This document shows, one piece after another, positions 26,149-36,400 of a DNA stretch of 64,000 nt. A program made the position numbers and the translations under genes. The stretch comes from Saprospiraceae bacterium (lineage in GTDB: Bacteria > Bacteroidota > Bacteroidia > Chitinophagales > Saprospiraceae): contig JANQPA010000094.1 in the NCBI GenBank assembly GCA_028285545.1, positions 24,605-88,604 of the forward strand. Reading direction: 5' to 3'. Under the pieces are notes generated by a model, which was not told the DNA's origin, searched no databases, and was given only the letters and a program-made list of their open reading frames with translations. Position 1 is the stretch's first letter. Each line of letters opens with the position of its first letter.

Positions 26149-26822
26149 TTCGATTTATATTAATGGACATTGAGGGAACCACTACCTCTATTTCATTTGT
26201 ACATGAAGTGTTGTTCCCTTATGCCAGTAAAAACCTCGAAGGCTTTGTCCGAAGCAATGCATCAGAAATAGAGGTTCGGAATGAATTAGAGGCTGTCAAA
26301 AAAACAGTGCTTGAGGAAGAAGGGCTTAAGATTTCTGATGAGGAAGCCATTCAAAAAATGCTATTTTGGATCAAAGAAGATCGCAAGCATACTGCCTTAA
26401 AAAGTTTGCAGGGTCAGCTCTGGAAAGCCGGATACGAATCCGGGGAATACCAAGGCCATATTTATGATGATGTATTGCCGGTTTTGAAAAAATGGGAAAA
26501 AGCAGGGATCAAAATGGGGATTTATTCTTCTGGGTCTGTTGCTGCCCAAAAATTATTATTTGGCTACTCTGACAAAGGCGATCTTACTCCTTATTTATCC
26601 GCTTATTTTGACACCAAAATAGGACACAAACGGGAGCATACCTCTTATCAAAACATTCAGCAAAGTTTAGATATCCCCGCAAATGAAATTCTATTCCTAT
26701 CTGATGTAGAAGAAGAATTAGATGCTGCTCAAATAGCAGGATTCCAAACCATCCAGTTGGTACGTCCGGGAACACAAGCTTCTCAAAAGCATAAAACTGT
26801 TGCTACTTTTGAGGAGATTTAA
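26145..26822 (+). CDS. mtnC: Enolase-phosphatase E1
   Basis: This 225-residue HAD-family protein begins with LMDIEGTTTSISFVHEVLFP, the diagnostic MtnC motif containing Asp8. SSGSVAAQKLLFGYS and FLSDVEEELDAA supply the other HAD motifs. It enolises and dephosphorylates 2,3-diketo-5-methylthiopentyl-1-phosphate to the acireductone used by MtnD. The 4-base overlap with mtnD indicates coupling. mtnA and an MTA phosphorylase or nucleosidase are not in the window. Confidence 0.95.
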   Translation: MIRFILMDIEGTTTSISFVHEVLFPYASKNLEGFVRSNASEIEVRNELEAVKKTVLEEEGLKISDEEAIQKMLFWIKEDRKHTALKSLQGQLWKAGYESGEYQGHIYDDVLPVLKKWEKAGIKMGIYSSGSVAAQKLLFGYSDKGDLTPYLSAYFDTKIGHKREHTSYQNIQQSLDIPANEILFLSDVEEELDAAQIAGFQTIQLVRPGTQASQKHKTVATFEEI

Positions 26823-26866
26823 AGCTTGTTTAAACTACAAGGATTGTATTCATTTCAACTAGCTGA

Positions 26867-28516
26867 TCAGACTGCAATAGCTTTCCGTTCCTGTTTCACA
26901 AAATACATGTCCACGGCACCTTTATTTTTAGCTTGTACCTTACCCCGATATTCACACTCAAATTTGTATTTCACCTGCTTATAAGTATCTTCTGAAATAT
27001 TGACATGCCCTTCAAGGCTATTGGCCTCCATTCTGGCAGCAATATTTACCGTATCTCCCCAAATATCATAGGCAAATTTATTGACACCAACCACCCCTGC
27101 TACCACTGGTCCGGTATGCAATCCTATTCTAGCTTCGAAATAAGGCTTTCCAACACGAATCCGCTCCTGCTTGTATTCTTCCAAAAATTCTTGCATTTCC
27201 AGAGCCGCTCTAACAATATTATTGGGAAGTATTCTTCGATCGGTTAAACCGCTTGCACACATATAGGCATCGCCAATGGTTTTGATTTTTTCAACATCCG
27301 TATACTGAGAAATAATAAAATCAAAAGCTTTAAAGCATTTGTCTAGTTCTTTTACCAATTCTTCCGGCTTAAGAGATTCAGCTACCTTGGTGAAGTTTTT
27401 AAAATCTGAAAAAAGAACCGTCACTTCTTTATACTGCTTGGCACTTGCTTTACCATACTCTTTTAATTCTGCTGCAATAGGTGCTGGCAAAATGTTTAAT
27501 AATAACTCTTCAGACCTCTCCCTTTCATATTCAATAACCTTATTCTTTTCTTCCAGAGTCTTCTTAGCTTTTCTACTGCTGCGATACCTTCCATAAATCA
27601 AAAGTGCCAAAATAATCAAGGCACCAGCAATTATAATGGCCATCCGGGATAGGTTGCGATTGCGTTCGACCTCCATCTGGGCACTTTGAGCATCCATTGT
27701 TGCTTGCTGAAGAAGGACCTGCTGCTCCAATTGTTGCTTGGTCATTTCCTTTAATTCTGAAGATTTCTCTTCTAGTGCTTCGCTTACCTCTTGTGCCTGT
27801 TGTAGAGCTTTATTCTTTTCTTCTTCAATATTTGCTAATTCTTCACTTTGCTGCGACAACTGTTGGGTAGCTCTCTGATTTTTTTGGACCAACTGAACCT
27901 GATTTCTTTCCAGGTCTTGTTTTTCTCCTAAGATTCGATTCCGATCTTTTTCCAGGTTCTGGATTTCTCGCTGAAGAGCTGACTTTTCTTTTTCCAGGTT
28001 TCTTTGGTCTCTGGCCAGTTGTTCTTTCAAGACATCATAATCAGTTGATAATTTGCTGATACTTCGGTCTGAGAAAAACTCAAAGGCTTCTTCATAAATT
28101 TGACTGGCTTTGCGATATTTTTTTTCACGATTTGCCACTTCGGCGCGCTTTTGGGTACTTTCGGCCATCAAGCCCATATCGCCTGCCTGGCGAGCATAGG
28201 CAAAAGCATTTTTGAATTCTGCATCGGCTTTATAATAAGAGCGATCAATTTGATTGATCTCTCCTTTAAGCATGGCAATCTGAGCCAACATTCCTTTATC
28301 ATTAAGGTTAGAAGCGATCTGACTAGCTTTCTGAGCATGACTCAATGCATCTTTATACTGTCGCTTACCTTTATAGGCTTCCCCTAATTTGATATACAGG
28401 CCCATCTTTTCTTTAGGTGTCTCTGCTTCCTTTAATTGGCCCTCTAATTGGACAATACTTTGTGCACTCAAATGCAAAGCCAATAAAAGAAAGATCGACG
28501 TAAAAATAAATCTCAT
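26867..28516 (-). CDS. Membrane class III adenylate cyclase with TPR and coiled coil
   Basis: The 549-residue protein has a signal peptide (about residues 1-18), TPR-like helices at about 25-150 (YKGKRQYKDALSHAQKASQI), a long coiled coil at 155-285, one transmembrane helix near 290-307 and a cytoplasmic class III cyclase domain. Metal-binding Asp residues occur in LFSDFKNFT and IGDAYMC. Lys in EKIKTIGD and Asp in AYDIWGDTVNIAARM are the adenine-selecting pair, so cAMP is the expected product. The layout suggests periplasmic TPR sensing coupled to cAMP output. It is convergent with mtnC, 44 bases away. Confidence 0.9.
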   Translation of the reverse strand: MRFIFTSIFLLLALHLSAQSIVQLEGQLKEAETPKEKMGLYIKLGEAYKGKRQYKDALSHAQKASQIASNLNDKGMLAQIAMLKGEINQIDRSYYKADAEFKNAFAYARQAGDMGLMAESTQKRAEVANREKKYRKASQIYEEAFEFFSDRSISKLSTDYDVLKEQLARDQRNLEKEKSALQREIQNLEKDRNRILGEKQDLERNQVQLVQKNQRATQQLSQQSEELANIEEEKNKALQQAQEVSEALEEKSSELKEMTKQQLEQQVLLQQATMDAQSAQMEVERNRNLSRMAIIIAGALIILALLIYGRYRSSRKAKKTLEEKNKVIEYERERSEELLLNILPAPIAAELKEYGKASAKQYKEVTVLFSDFKNFTKVAESLKPEELVKELDKCFKAFDFIISQYTDVEKIKTIGDAYMCASGLTDRRILPNNIVRAALEMQEFLEEYKQERIRVGKPYFEARIGLHTGPVVAGVVGVNKFAYDIWGDTVNIAARMEANSLEGHVNISEDTYKQVKYKFECEYRGKVQAKNKGAVDMYFVKQERKAIAV

Positions 28517-28761
28517 CTTTTCTTATTTATTTTTTTGCTATACAAAAATAGCATTTGTTGTCAATTTAGTATGTTCCTTAGGATTATTTTAAGAAAGGGA
28601 AGGATTTAATTTGAAAAAACTAATTTTTGATGATTTCCTTTATTTAAGGTAGACAAGATATTTGAATAAAGGATGTATTTCGACAAGAGATTAAATTTCA
28701 TTAATAAGACTTTAATACTTTTTAACACAAAACCATTAAGAATGGCTTTTGTTAAGAACGT

Positions 28762-29478
28762 ATGTTTAGTTCACAAATTGTAAGTATTAGTTTTTTCAAA
28801 TTCAAAAAAGTACCCTCCCAATGGAAAGCTTTTCGCTGGATGGGCCTTTCTACAGGTATTTTACCTGAGGTAAAAGGCTTAGAATTTGGCAAAATGTTGG
28901 GTAGTGGAGGACGCAATGGTTTTAGTGTTTTTCCTAACTTTGGGGTTTACGGTATTTTGGGAGTTTGGGAAAATGAAAAATATGCCAACTCCTTTTTTCA
29001 GAGCCATTCATTTTTCCAGGATTTGAAAATGGAATCCATCGAATACTGGACTACTTTTATGCGAACCACCATGGTGCATGGTCAATGGGAAGGGACTTGT
29101 CCTTTCACCATAACAGAAAATTTTAATAAAGATCGATTGGTTGCAGTACTAACACGTGCCACCATTCGAAGAAAAAGGCTGTGGCATTTTTGGAAACATG
29201 TACCTAAAGTAAGTCGTTCTATGGATGAACATAAGGAAGGACTTATTTTTTCAGCAGGTGTGGGAGAATTACCCCTTGTGCAACAGGCTACCATTAGTTT
29301 TTGGGAAAACAGCAAATTTATGGAATCATATGCCTATAAAAGTAAAATTCACAAGGAAGTGATCAGAAAAACAAGAGAATTAGATTGGTATAAAGAGGAG
29401 TTATTTGCCCGCTTTCAGCCTTATAAAACCATAGGCACCTGGGAAGGGACTAATCCTTTAATTTCTTTTTTATCATAA
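28762..29478 (+). CDS. CrtA-like carotenoid monooxygenase (spheroidene monooxygenase family)
   Basis: The 238-residue protein matches the CrtA family: VVSISFF-like start followed by FRWMGLSTGILPEVKGLEF, KMLGSGGRNGFSVFPN, ATIRRKRLWHFWKHVP and GVGELPLVQQATISFWE. CrtA proteins introduce keto or hydroxy groups at C2 of acyclic carotenoid ends. In Bacteroidota a member could act as a 2'-hydroxylase or ketolase in myxol- or saproxanthin-type pigment synthesis; that is inferred. The CruF-like gene at 46049-46939 supports an acyclic-end pathway. An esterase gene follows 24 bases later. Confidence 0.8.
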   Translation: MFSSQIVSISFFKFKKVPSQWKAFRWMGLSTGILPEVKGLEFGKMLGSGGRNGFSVFPNFGVYGILGVWENEKYANSFFQSHSFFQDLKMESIEYWTTFMRTTMVHGQWEGTCPFTITENFNKDRLVAVLTRATIRRKRLWHFWKHVPKVSRSMDEHKEGLIFSAGVGELPLVQQATISFWENSKFMESYAYKSKIHKEVIRKTRELDWYKEELFARFQPYKTIGTWEGTNPLISFLS

Positions 29479-29502
29479 ACACAAAAAACACGGAGTCAAG
29501 AA

Positions 29503-30267
29503 ATGAAGCTCAATTATAAGACGCTAGGAGAAGGAGATCCTTTAATCATTCTGCATGGCTTGTTTGGTATGTTGGATAATTGGCAAAGCATTTCCAAAAA
29601 ATTTGCCGAACATTATCAGGTTTATCTTATCGATCAAAGAAACCATGGAAAATCTCCGCATGAGGATTTGATAGATTATCCCAGTATGGCTGAAGACCTT
29701 TATGATTTTATGTTTGACCATGATATTGATCAGGCCAACATACTTGGACACTCAATGGGAGGCAAAACTGTCATGCATTTTGCCCATCTATATCCAGAAA
29801 AAGTTCGTCGGCTTATTATCGTGGATATAGCTCCCAGAGCTTATAAAGGCAGTCATCACGATATTTTCGAAGCCCTTTATAATGTTGATCTTAACTTGGT
29901 AGAAACCCGAACCGATGCTGAACAAATGATCGGACAAAGAATAGGTGAGGTTGAAGTAAGATCTTTTTTATTAAAAAATTTGAAACGCAAAAAGGAGGGC
30001 GGTTTTGAGTGGAAAATGAATTTACATGCCATATATAGGCACTATCAGGACATTCTTATCCCTTTAGAAGCCGAAATACCTTTTGTAAGTCCTTCACTTT
30101 TTATCAGAGGGGAACGATCAAACTATATATTAGAAGAGGACTTTTCCCTTATAAAAGATCAATTTCCTGAAGCTGAAATAATTACTATCGATGAAGCTGG
30201 TCACTGGGTTCATGCAGATGCGCCGGAAGAATTATTCAATGTAGTCCACAATTTTTTGCAGAAATAA
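29503..30267 (+). CDS. Alpha/beta fold hydrolase (YbfF-like esterase)
   Basis: This 254-residue cytoplasmic hydrolase shows the oxyanion motif ILHGLFGMLDNW, RNHGKSPH, the nucleophile elbow LGHSMGGKTVMHF and the catalytic His in DEAGHWVHADAPE. These match the YbfF family of short acyl-ester hydrolases; YbfF cleaves acyl-CoA and related esters. It follows the CrtA-like gene by 24 bases and is followed by a very long palindrome at 30375-30446. Confidence 0.88.
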   Translation: MKLNYKTLGEGDPLIILHGLFGMLDNWQSISKKFAEHYQVYLIDQRNHGKSPHEDLIDYPSMAEDLYDFMFDHDIDQANILGHSMGGKTVMHFAHLYPEKVRRLIIVDIAPRAYKGSHHDIFEALYNVDLNLVETRTDAEQMIGQRIGEVEVRSFLLKNLKRKKEGGFEWKMNLHAIYRHYQDILIPLEAEIPFVSPSLFIRGERSNYILEEDFSLIKDQFPEAEIITIDEAGHWVHADAPEELFNVVHNFLQK

Positions 30268-30374
30268 GGGCCCAGCTTGCTTTTAAGGTGTTTTCAAAAA
30301 GTTAATCTATACTAAATTTATCCACGTTTTAATCTTAAAACCTTAATCTTGTGTTAGTTGAGTAATGAATACAC

Positions 30375-30446
30375 AATAGAGTTTATGTAGGATAATTTCA
30401 TATCGCTCCTACGGGCGATATGAAATTATCCTACATAAACTCTATT
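30375..30446. repeat. 32-bp perfect inverted repeat with 8-base loop
   Basis: Bases 30375-30406 are the exact reverse complement of 30415-30446; the loop is TCCTACGG. The AT-rich arms have GC-containing centres. It lies between the esterase and S41 genes, 26 bases before the S41 start. It could terminate transcription in both directions or be a short non-autonomous element. Confidence 0.85.
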
Positions 30447-30472
30447 ATCAATTTTTTTCCGATAAAAATTCA

Positions 30473-32107
30473 ATGATTATGAGGCGTTTTCTGAAAATAA
30501 CTGGCTTAGTTGCTGTTCTGATACTTGGAATGGCCATGACTACCAATAATGGAAGGTATTTTGAAATCATCAAAAATATTGAGATCTATACCAACCTATA
30601 TAAAGAACTTAACACTTATTATGTTGATGACATTGATCCTGGGCAGTTAATGAGAACAGGAATTGATGCCATGGTCGGTTCCCTTGATCCTTATACTAAT
30701 TACATTTCAGAGAACGATATTGAAAGTTATCGACTAAATACCGAAGGGCGAGATAATAGTTTTGGCGCACTGACAAAAAAAATCGGGGAATATGTCACCA
30801 TAACCGAAATTTACAAAGGGCAACCAGCCGATGAAGCGGGCCTAAAAGCAGGGGATCAGATTTTAGCGGTTGATGGTAAGGATGCCAAAGGAAAAACAGC
30901 CGACGAAATGGCAGGAATTATGAGAGGGTCACCTGGTAGTTTGATGGCTCTAAAGATCCAAAGGCCTGGCCAAAAGGAGGCCATTAATGTAACAGTTGAA
31001 CGAACGCGAGTTGAAGTGCCTAATGTTCCTTATCATGGTATGCTAACAGATGATATTGGGTATATTACCCTTACTACTTTTACAAGAAATGCAGGGCGTA
31101 ATGTTTCAAATGCTCTTAAAGAGCTTAAAAAGGAAAACCCTGGATTAAAAGGAGTGGTATTAGATTTAAGAGAAAATGGAGGTGGACTGTTGGTTGAAGC
31201 AGTGAATGTTTCCAATGTATTTATTCCTCGTGGAGAATTGGTCGCGGCCACCAAAGGGAGAGTAAAAGAATGGGATCGAAGCTTCAAAACTCAAAACAAT
31301 CCTACGGATGAAGAAATATCTCTAGTAGTTGTTATCAATGACCATTCTGCTTCCGCCTCAGAGATCGTTTGTGGCACTATGCAGGATTATGACAGAGGAG
31401 TATTAATTGGTCAGCGTTCTTATGGAAAAGGCCTGGTTCAGAATACACTCGAAATCGGTTATAATTCCAGACTCAAATTAACTACCGCTAAATATTACAT
31501 TCCCAGTGGCCGTTGCATTCAAAGCGTCGAATATGAAAATGGAGAACCCGTCGACATCTCAGACGATTTAAGAACTCCTTTCAAAACCAGAAATGGTCGT
31601 AAAGTGCTAGATGGTGGAGGAGTAAAACCAGATCTGGTTATTTCAAAAGTTACCGACAATAAAATGGTGAAAAGTTTGGTAGATCAGGATTTCATTTTCC
31701 GCTATGCTACTCAGTTTGTGATCAAAAATGAATCCATTGCCAGCGTAGAAGATTTCAAATTCGATCAGTTTGATGAATTCCTTGATTTTGTCAAAAAAGA
31801 AGGATTTCAATATGTCTCCGAAACCGAAAAGATGATTGAAAAATTGGAGGCCACAGCAGAAAAAGACGGTTTCCAAATCGATCAATCCATCCAATCTTTG
31901 AAAGGGCAACTTACAGAAGCCAAAATAGATGATTTGAAAGAATTTAAAGTAGAGCTGTCTAAAATGATTGAAAAGGAAATTGCTGGCCGATATTATTATC
32001 AGGAGGGATCTATCAAGATGGGCCTTAGAAATGATAATGAAATTCAGGAAGCGATTGTTTTGCTTAACAATCCTGCCAAGTATAAACAAATCTTAGAAGG
32101 GAATTAA
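30473..32107 (+). CDS. S41 family C-terminal processing peptidase
   Basis: The 544-residue protein has an N-terminal membrane helix or signal (FLKITGLVAVLILGMAM), a PDZ domain at about 85-180 (AGLKAGDQILAVDGKDA) and the S41 catalytic domain. Spacing from Ser294 (SASASEI) to Lys319 (SYGKGLVQ) is 25 residues, exactly as in CtpA/Prc enzymes. The C-terminus (about 410-544) is helical and charged. Such proteases trim envelope proteins at their C-termini. ATG 30479 is an alternative start two codons in. Confidence 0.93.
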   Translation: MIMRRFLKITGLVAVLILGMAMTTNNGRYFEIIKNIEIYTNLYKELNTYYVDDIDPGQLMRTGIDAMVGSLDPYTNYISENDIESYRLNTEGRDNSFGALTKKIGEYVTITEIYKGQPADEAGLKAGDQILAVDGKDAKGKTADEMAGIMRGSPGSLMALKIQRPGQKEAINVTVERTRVEVPNVPYHGMLTDDIGYITLTTFTRNAGRNVSNALKELKKENPGLKGVVLDLRENGGGLLVEAVNVSNVFIPRGELVAATKGRVKEWDRSFKTQNNPTDEEISLVVVINDHSASASEIVCGTMQDYDRGVLIGQRSYGKGLVQNTLEIGYNSRLKLTTAKYYIPSGRCIQSVEYENGEPVDISDDLRTPFKTRNGRKVLDGGGVKPDLVISKVTDNKMVKSLVDQDFIFRYATQFVIKNESIASVEDFKFDQFDEFLDFVKKEGFQYVSETEKMIEKLEATAEKDGFQIDQSIQSLKGQLTEAKIDDLKEFKVELSKMIEKEIAGRYYYQEGSIKMGLRNDNEIQEAIVLLNNPAKYKQILEGN

Positions 32108-32190
32108 TCGATGGTAGATAAGCAGTTGATCTTGAAACAAAAGTATTTTCGCTTATTTCAACCTTGTTCTTAAAGTAGAACAGAAATAAT

Positions 32191-32249
32191 TAGAGACAAA
32201 TAGAGATATATGGAGACAAATTGTTTCTATATATCTCTATTTGTCTCTA
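32191..32249. repeat. Near-perfect 29-bp hairpin upstream of a hydrolase gene
   Basis: Bases 32191-32211 are the exact reverse complement of 32229-32249, and pairing continues inward to the centre at 32220 with two positions that are only G-U-compatible. It lies between the S41 gene and the secreted hydrolase start at 32267. It overlaps the in-frame ATG at 32210, which argues against that start. Confidence 0.75.
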
Positions 32250-32266
32250 TCATATCTCTATTATTT

Positions 32267-33397
32267 ATGAACCTAAGACTGTTTTTAATAGTAACCATCT
32301 CCTTTTTTTATTTTTCAATTTTTGGTCAAATAAACCTCCAAGGCAATCTCGATTTTGGAGATTACGCCATAGGTTTTAAACAAGTTCCTTTTAATTATAC
32401 CCAGCAGACACAGGCTAGAAATATCAATATTGCTCTTTGGTATCCAGCTAAAAGATCAAAAAAAGGTACCCTTCAGTTTAAAGACTATTTAAGTTACTCT
32501 GAACCCTTAAATGAGAATGAACTCCTGGAAGAGTTATCTATAGGAATAGGAGGTAAAAAAGGCTTATTTCCAGCAGACAGTTTATCAATGGTTTTAAATG
32601 CTTCGATGATGGCTTTCTTAAATGGCAAAGCTAAAAAGGGATCTTTTCCCTTGCTTTTATGGAGCAGTAGATACGGCACCGTCCCATACCAAAGTTTGAT
32701 ATCTGAATATTTAGCAAGTCATGGCTATATCGTTGCTTTCGCCGAGGACATCCCCAATTCGCCTTATCCCTGGCAATTAGGTACTGAAGTAGAAAAAGAG
32801 TCCACTCTAGATCTTCATATAGCAGATTTAATAGCCAGTATTGATTTTTTGAAAAAAGAAAAGAATACTAATGCAGAACGTATTGGTTTACTTTCCTGGA
32901 GTTATGCTGGTGAGTCGGCTATATTAACACAGATAATGAATACGGATATTGACCTGGTGGTGGGATTGAGTTCTATAGGTTTTTCTGGAGGGCTTTATTT
33001 GGGCAGTAAGCTCAAAGAAAAAATTGAACAGAAATACCTGGAAGTTCCCTATCTGATGCTTTTCGAAAAAATAGCCCCGAATGGTAATGAGAGGAGTTTA
33101 CCAGAAAAGTTTAAGGGTATGCACCCTGATTCCAGATATGTATATTTCCCTGATTTAGCTCATGGTAGTTTCAATACTTTAGAAGGTATGATTCCAGGTA
33201 TTTTGAATACGGATAAAGTACACAGTTGGTCAAAAGGAGGGCAAGTGGCACAAAGAGGATATGAAAGTATCTGTCAGGCTACCCTTGGATTCATAAATAG
33301 CATATTTTATGGTCAATCTTTTGAAGAAAATTTGCCACAAAGTCTCAACAATATGCTTCCCGATTTTATAAAAATTCACAAACCCTCTAAGGAGTAG
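32267..33397 (+). CDS. Secreted alpha/beta hydrolase, paralogue of the protein at 19732-21270
   Basis: From ATG 32267 the protein has 376 residues with a signal peptide (MNLRLFLIVTISFFYFSIFG). It shares layout with the 19732-21270 protein: the start of the mature region (DFGDYAIGFK), NIALWYPAKR, and FKDYLSY. The nucleophile elbow reads LSWSYAGESA, i.e. S-x-S-x-x-G rather than G-x-S-x-G, and a late His lies in DLAHGSFN. It lacks the TPR-like tail of its paralogue. Ester hydrolysis is likely; the substrate is unknown. ATG 32210 lies inside the hairpin and is rejected. Confidence 0.7.
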   Translation: MNLRLFLIVTISFFYFSIFGQINLQGNLDFGDYAIGFKQVPFNYTQQTQARNINIALWYPAKRSKKGTLQFKDYLSYSEPLNENELLEELSIGIGGKKGLFPADSLSMVLNASMMAFLNGKAKKGSFPLLLWSSRYGTVPYQSLISEYLASHGYIVAFAEDIPNSPYPWQLGTEVEKESTLDLHIADLIASIDFLKKEKNTNAERIGLLSWSYAGESAILTQIMNTDIDLVVGLSSIGFSGGLYLGSKLKEKIEQKYLEVPYLMLFEKIAPNGNERSLPEKFKGMHPDSRYVYFPDLAHGSFNTLEGMIPGILNTDKVHSWSKGGQVAQRGYESICQATLGFINSIFYGQSFEENLPQSLNNMLPDFIKIHKPSKE

Positions 33398-33451
33398 GAA
33401 GATTAATATAAAATGCTTTCTTTTTTTTAATTTCATCAAAAAAAAAGAAGC

Positions 33452-36400
33452 ATGCATAAATTCACCCTACCTTTTCTCGGGCTATTCATTTTTTTCTTAC
33501 AGACAAATACACTGGCCCAACCCATCGATATGTCTCTATTCGAGAAAATCAAACCCAGAAATATTGGTCCTGCTGGTATGAGCGGTCGTGTCACAGCCAT
33601 TGATGCCGTCGTTTCTAATCCTAATATTATTTACATTGGAACAGCTGCAGGTGGAGTTTGGAAATCTGAAAATGGAGGCCTTTCTTTCACTCCAATTTTT
33701 GATGGAGAAAAAGTAAGTTCTATTGGTGCTGTTGCCATCAACCAAAGTAATCCATATGAAATTTGGGTGGGCACTGGTGAAGGTAATCCTCGAAATAGTG
33801 TTTCCAGTGGTTATGGGGTATATCATAGCCTGGATGGTGGACATACCTGGGAGTTTATGGGTCTTGGAGAAACTCGAAATATTCATCGAATTATAATTAA
33901 CCCTCAAGATCCCAAAACAGTATTTGTTGGAGCTATTGGTTCTCCCTGGGGAGAACATGAAGAGCGAGGGGTTTATAAAACAACAGATGGAGGAAAAAAC
34001 TGGAAAAAGGTATTATATGTAGATGAGAAAACTGGTGTAGGTGATATGGTCATGGATCCTAACAATCCAAATAAGTTAATCGCTGCTATGTGGGAGCATC
34101 GTCGCTGGCCTTGGTTTTTTAATTCTGGAGGACCAGGTTCTGGCATGTATGTTTCTTTTGATGGCGGTGAAACCTGGACAAAAAGAAGCACAGATGATGG
34201 CCTGCCAAAAGGTGATTTGGGTAGAATAGGTTTGGCAATAGCCGCCAGTAATTCCGACATTGTATATGCCTTGGTTGAGTCCAAAAAGAATGGCCTTTAC
34301 AAATCTACCGATGGTGGTTTTTCTTGGAAACTGGTAGCCAATAAAGGAATCGGTGGCCGGCCATTTTATTATGCAGATATATTTGTAGATCCCAAAAATG
34401 AAAATAGAGTTTATAATATCCACACAACTGCAGATGTCAGTCAGGATGGAGGCAAAACCTTCCAACGTTTTATTCCAACTGATCTGATTCATGTTGACAA
34501 TCATGCTTTGTGGATTCATCCAGAGGACCCCAAGCTGGTCATGAATGGTAATGATGGAGGTTTTTGTTTGACCAGAGATGGAGGCAAAACCTGGGATTAC
34601 GCGGAAAATTTACCACTTGGGCAGTTTTATCACATTCGTGTAGATAATGAAGTGCCTTATAATATTTATGGAGGCCTCCAAGACAATGGAAGCTGGCGAG
34701 GACCGAGTCAAGTCTGGCGTCGTAAGGGTATTCGAAACCTATATTGGAATCGTATAGGAACGGGAGATGGATTTGATGCCATGCCTGATCCTTTAGATTC
34801 TAGATATGGTTACTCTCTTTCACAAGGAGCTAATTTAAATAGGTTTGATCTACAAACGGGCCTAAGAACCAGTATCAAACCCTATCTCCCTACAGATGCA
34901 CCTTTGAGGTATCACTGGAATGCTGCCTTGGCCATCAATCCTCATGATCAAAAAACCATCTATTTGGGCAGTCAGTATGTGCTGAAATCTTCAGATCATG
35001 GGCATTCCTGGACGGTTATTTCTCCTGATTTAACAACAGATAATCCCGAAAAACAACAGCAAGTAAAAACAGGAGGCCTTTCACTTGACAACAGTGGGGC
35101 TGAAAACCATACCACTATCATTTCCATTGACCCAAGTACTTTGAAAGAAGGAATTATTTGGACCGGAACTGACGACGGAAACATCCATCTAACACAAAAT
35201 GGAGGACAGTCCTGGAATAAAGTTAGTGAGGGCATTAAAGGCTGGCCGGAAGCAGGATGGGTAGCTCAGGTAAACGCCTCCCTACACAAAGAAGGGGAAG
35301 CTTATGCCGTAGTCAATAATTATCGACAAAATGATTGGAAACCTTATTTATATCACACTTCTAATTTCGGAAAAAGCTGGACTTCTCTGATAAATGAAAA
35401 TAGTGGAGTTTGGGGGCATACCCTGGCACTGGCCCAAGATCCTGTATCTGAGAATTTATTGTTTTTAGGAGCGGAAGATGGTTTGTATGTAAGTATTGAC
35501 AAGGGAAAAAGCTGGACTAAATGGCAGAATTTTCCTTCAATTCCTGCCAGAGATTTGGTCATTCATCCAAGAGAACATGATTTGGTGATCGGTACTTTTG
35601 GCCGTTCAGTTTGGATATTGGATGATATTCGCCCATTAAGAGAAATGGCCCAAAAAGGATATCAAAAAGCTGTAGATCAGGCACTGCATTTATTTCCTGT
35701 TCCAGATGCATATCTTTCCTTCTTAGGAGAACCCAATGGATATCGCTCCACAGGAAATGGATTGTTCTTTGGTGAAAACAGACAGCAAGGGGCTCTGCTT
35801 ACTTTTTATGCCAAAGAGGCTAATAATGGTAAAAAAGTAAGCGTTCAGGTTTATGATGATAGAAAACAGCTTATTCGAACCTTTAAAGCGGATATAGCAA
35901 CTGGAATGAACAGAATAAATTGGAACCTCAGACAAGCCGGAGTGAGCATGCCTTCTCTGAACCGCCCTAAAAAAGATGCTCCTGAACCATCAGGGCATTC
36001 GGTAATACCTGGTCAGTACAGAATTGTGCTCACCTACGGAGACCACAAGAGTGAAAGCATGCTTAGAGTAAAATCTGATCCTTCCTATACCATTACAAAG
36101 GATCAAATGCAGGCCAAAGCAAAATTGATTGATCATCATAATAATAACGTAGCTAAGTTTAGTGAAAAAATGTATCAATTAGGAGAAGCCAAAGAATTGG
36201 CAGAGTTAATGAAAAAGCAACTAGGCAAAGAAGAAAAGTATGAGGAATTGGTAGCCAGCAGCAAATCGATAGTCGAGCAAATTGATGAAATAGTAATACA
36301 AATCAGTGGTCCTAGTGATGTTCAGGGCATGTATAGAGATCCTGAACTCCTCAATTCAAAACTTTTTGGGGCTAGCCGAAGTCTTCAGGATATCATTTAT

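Noticed and set aside
32210..32266. Upstream ATG for the secreted hydrolase at 32267
   Set aside because: It lies inside the long hairpin and would put 19 residues before a normal signal peptide.
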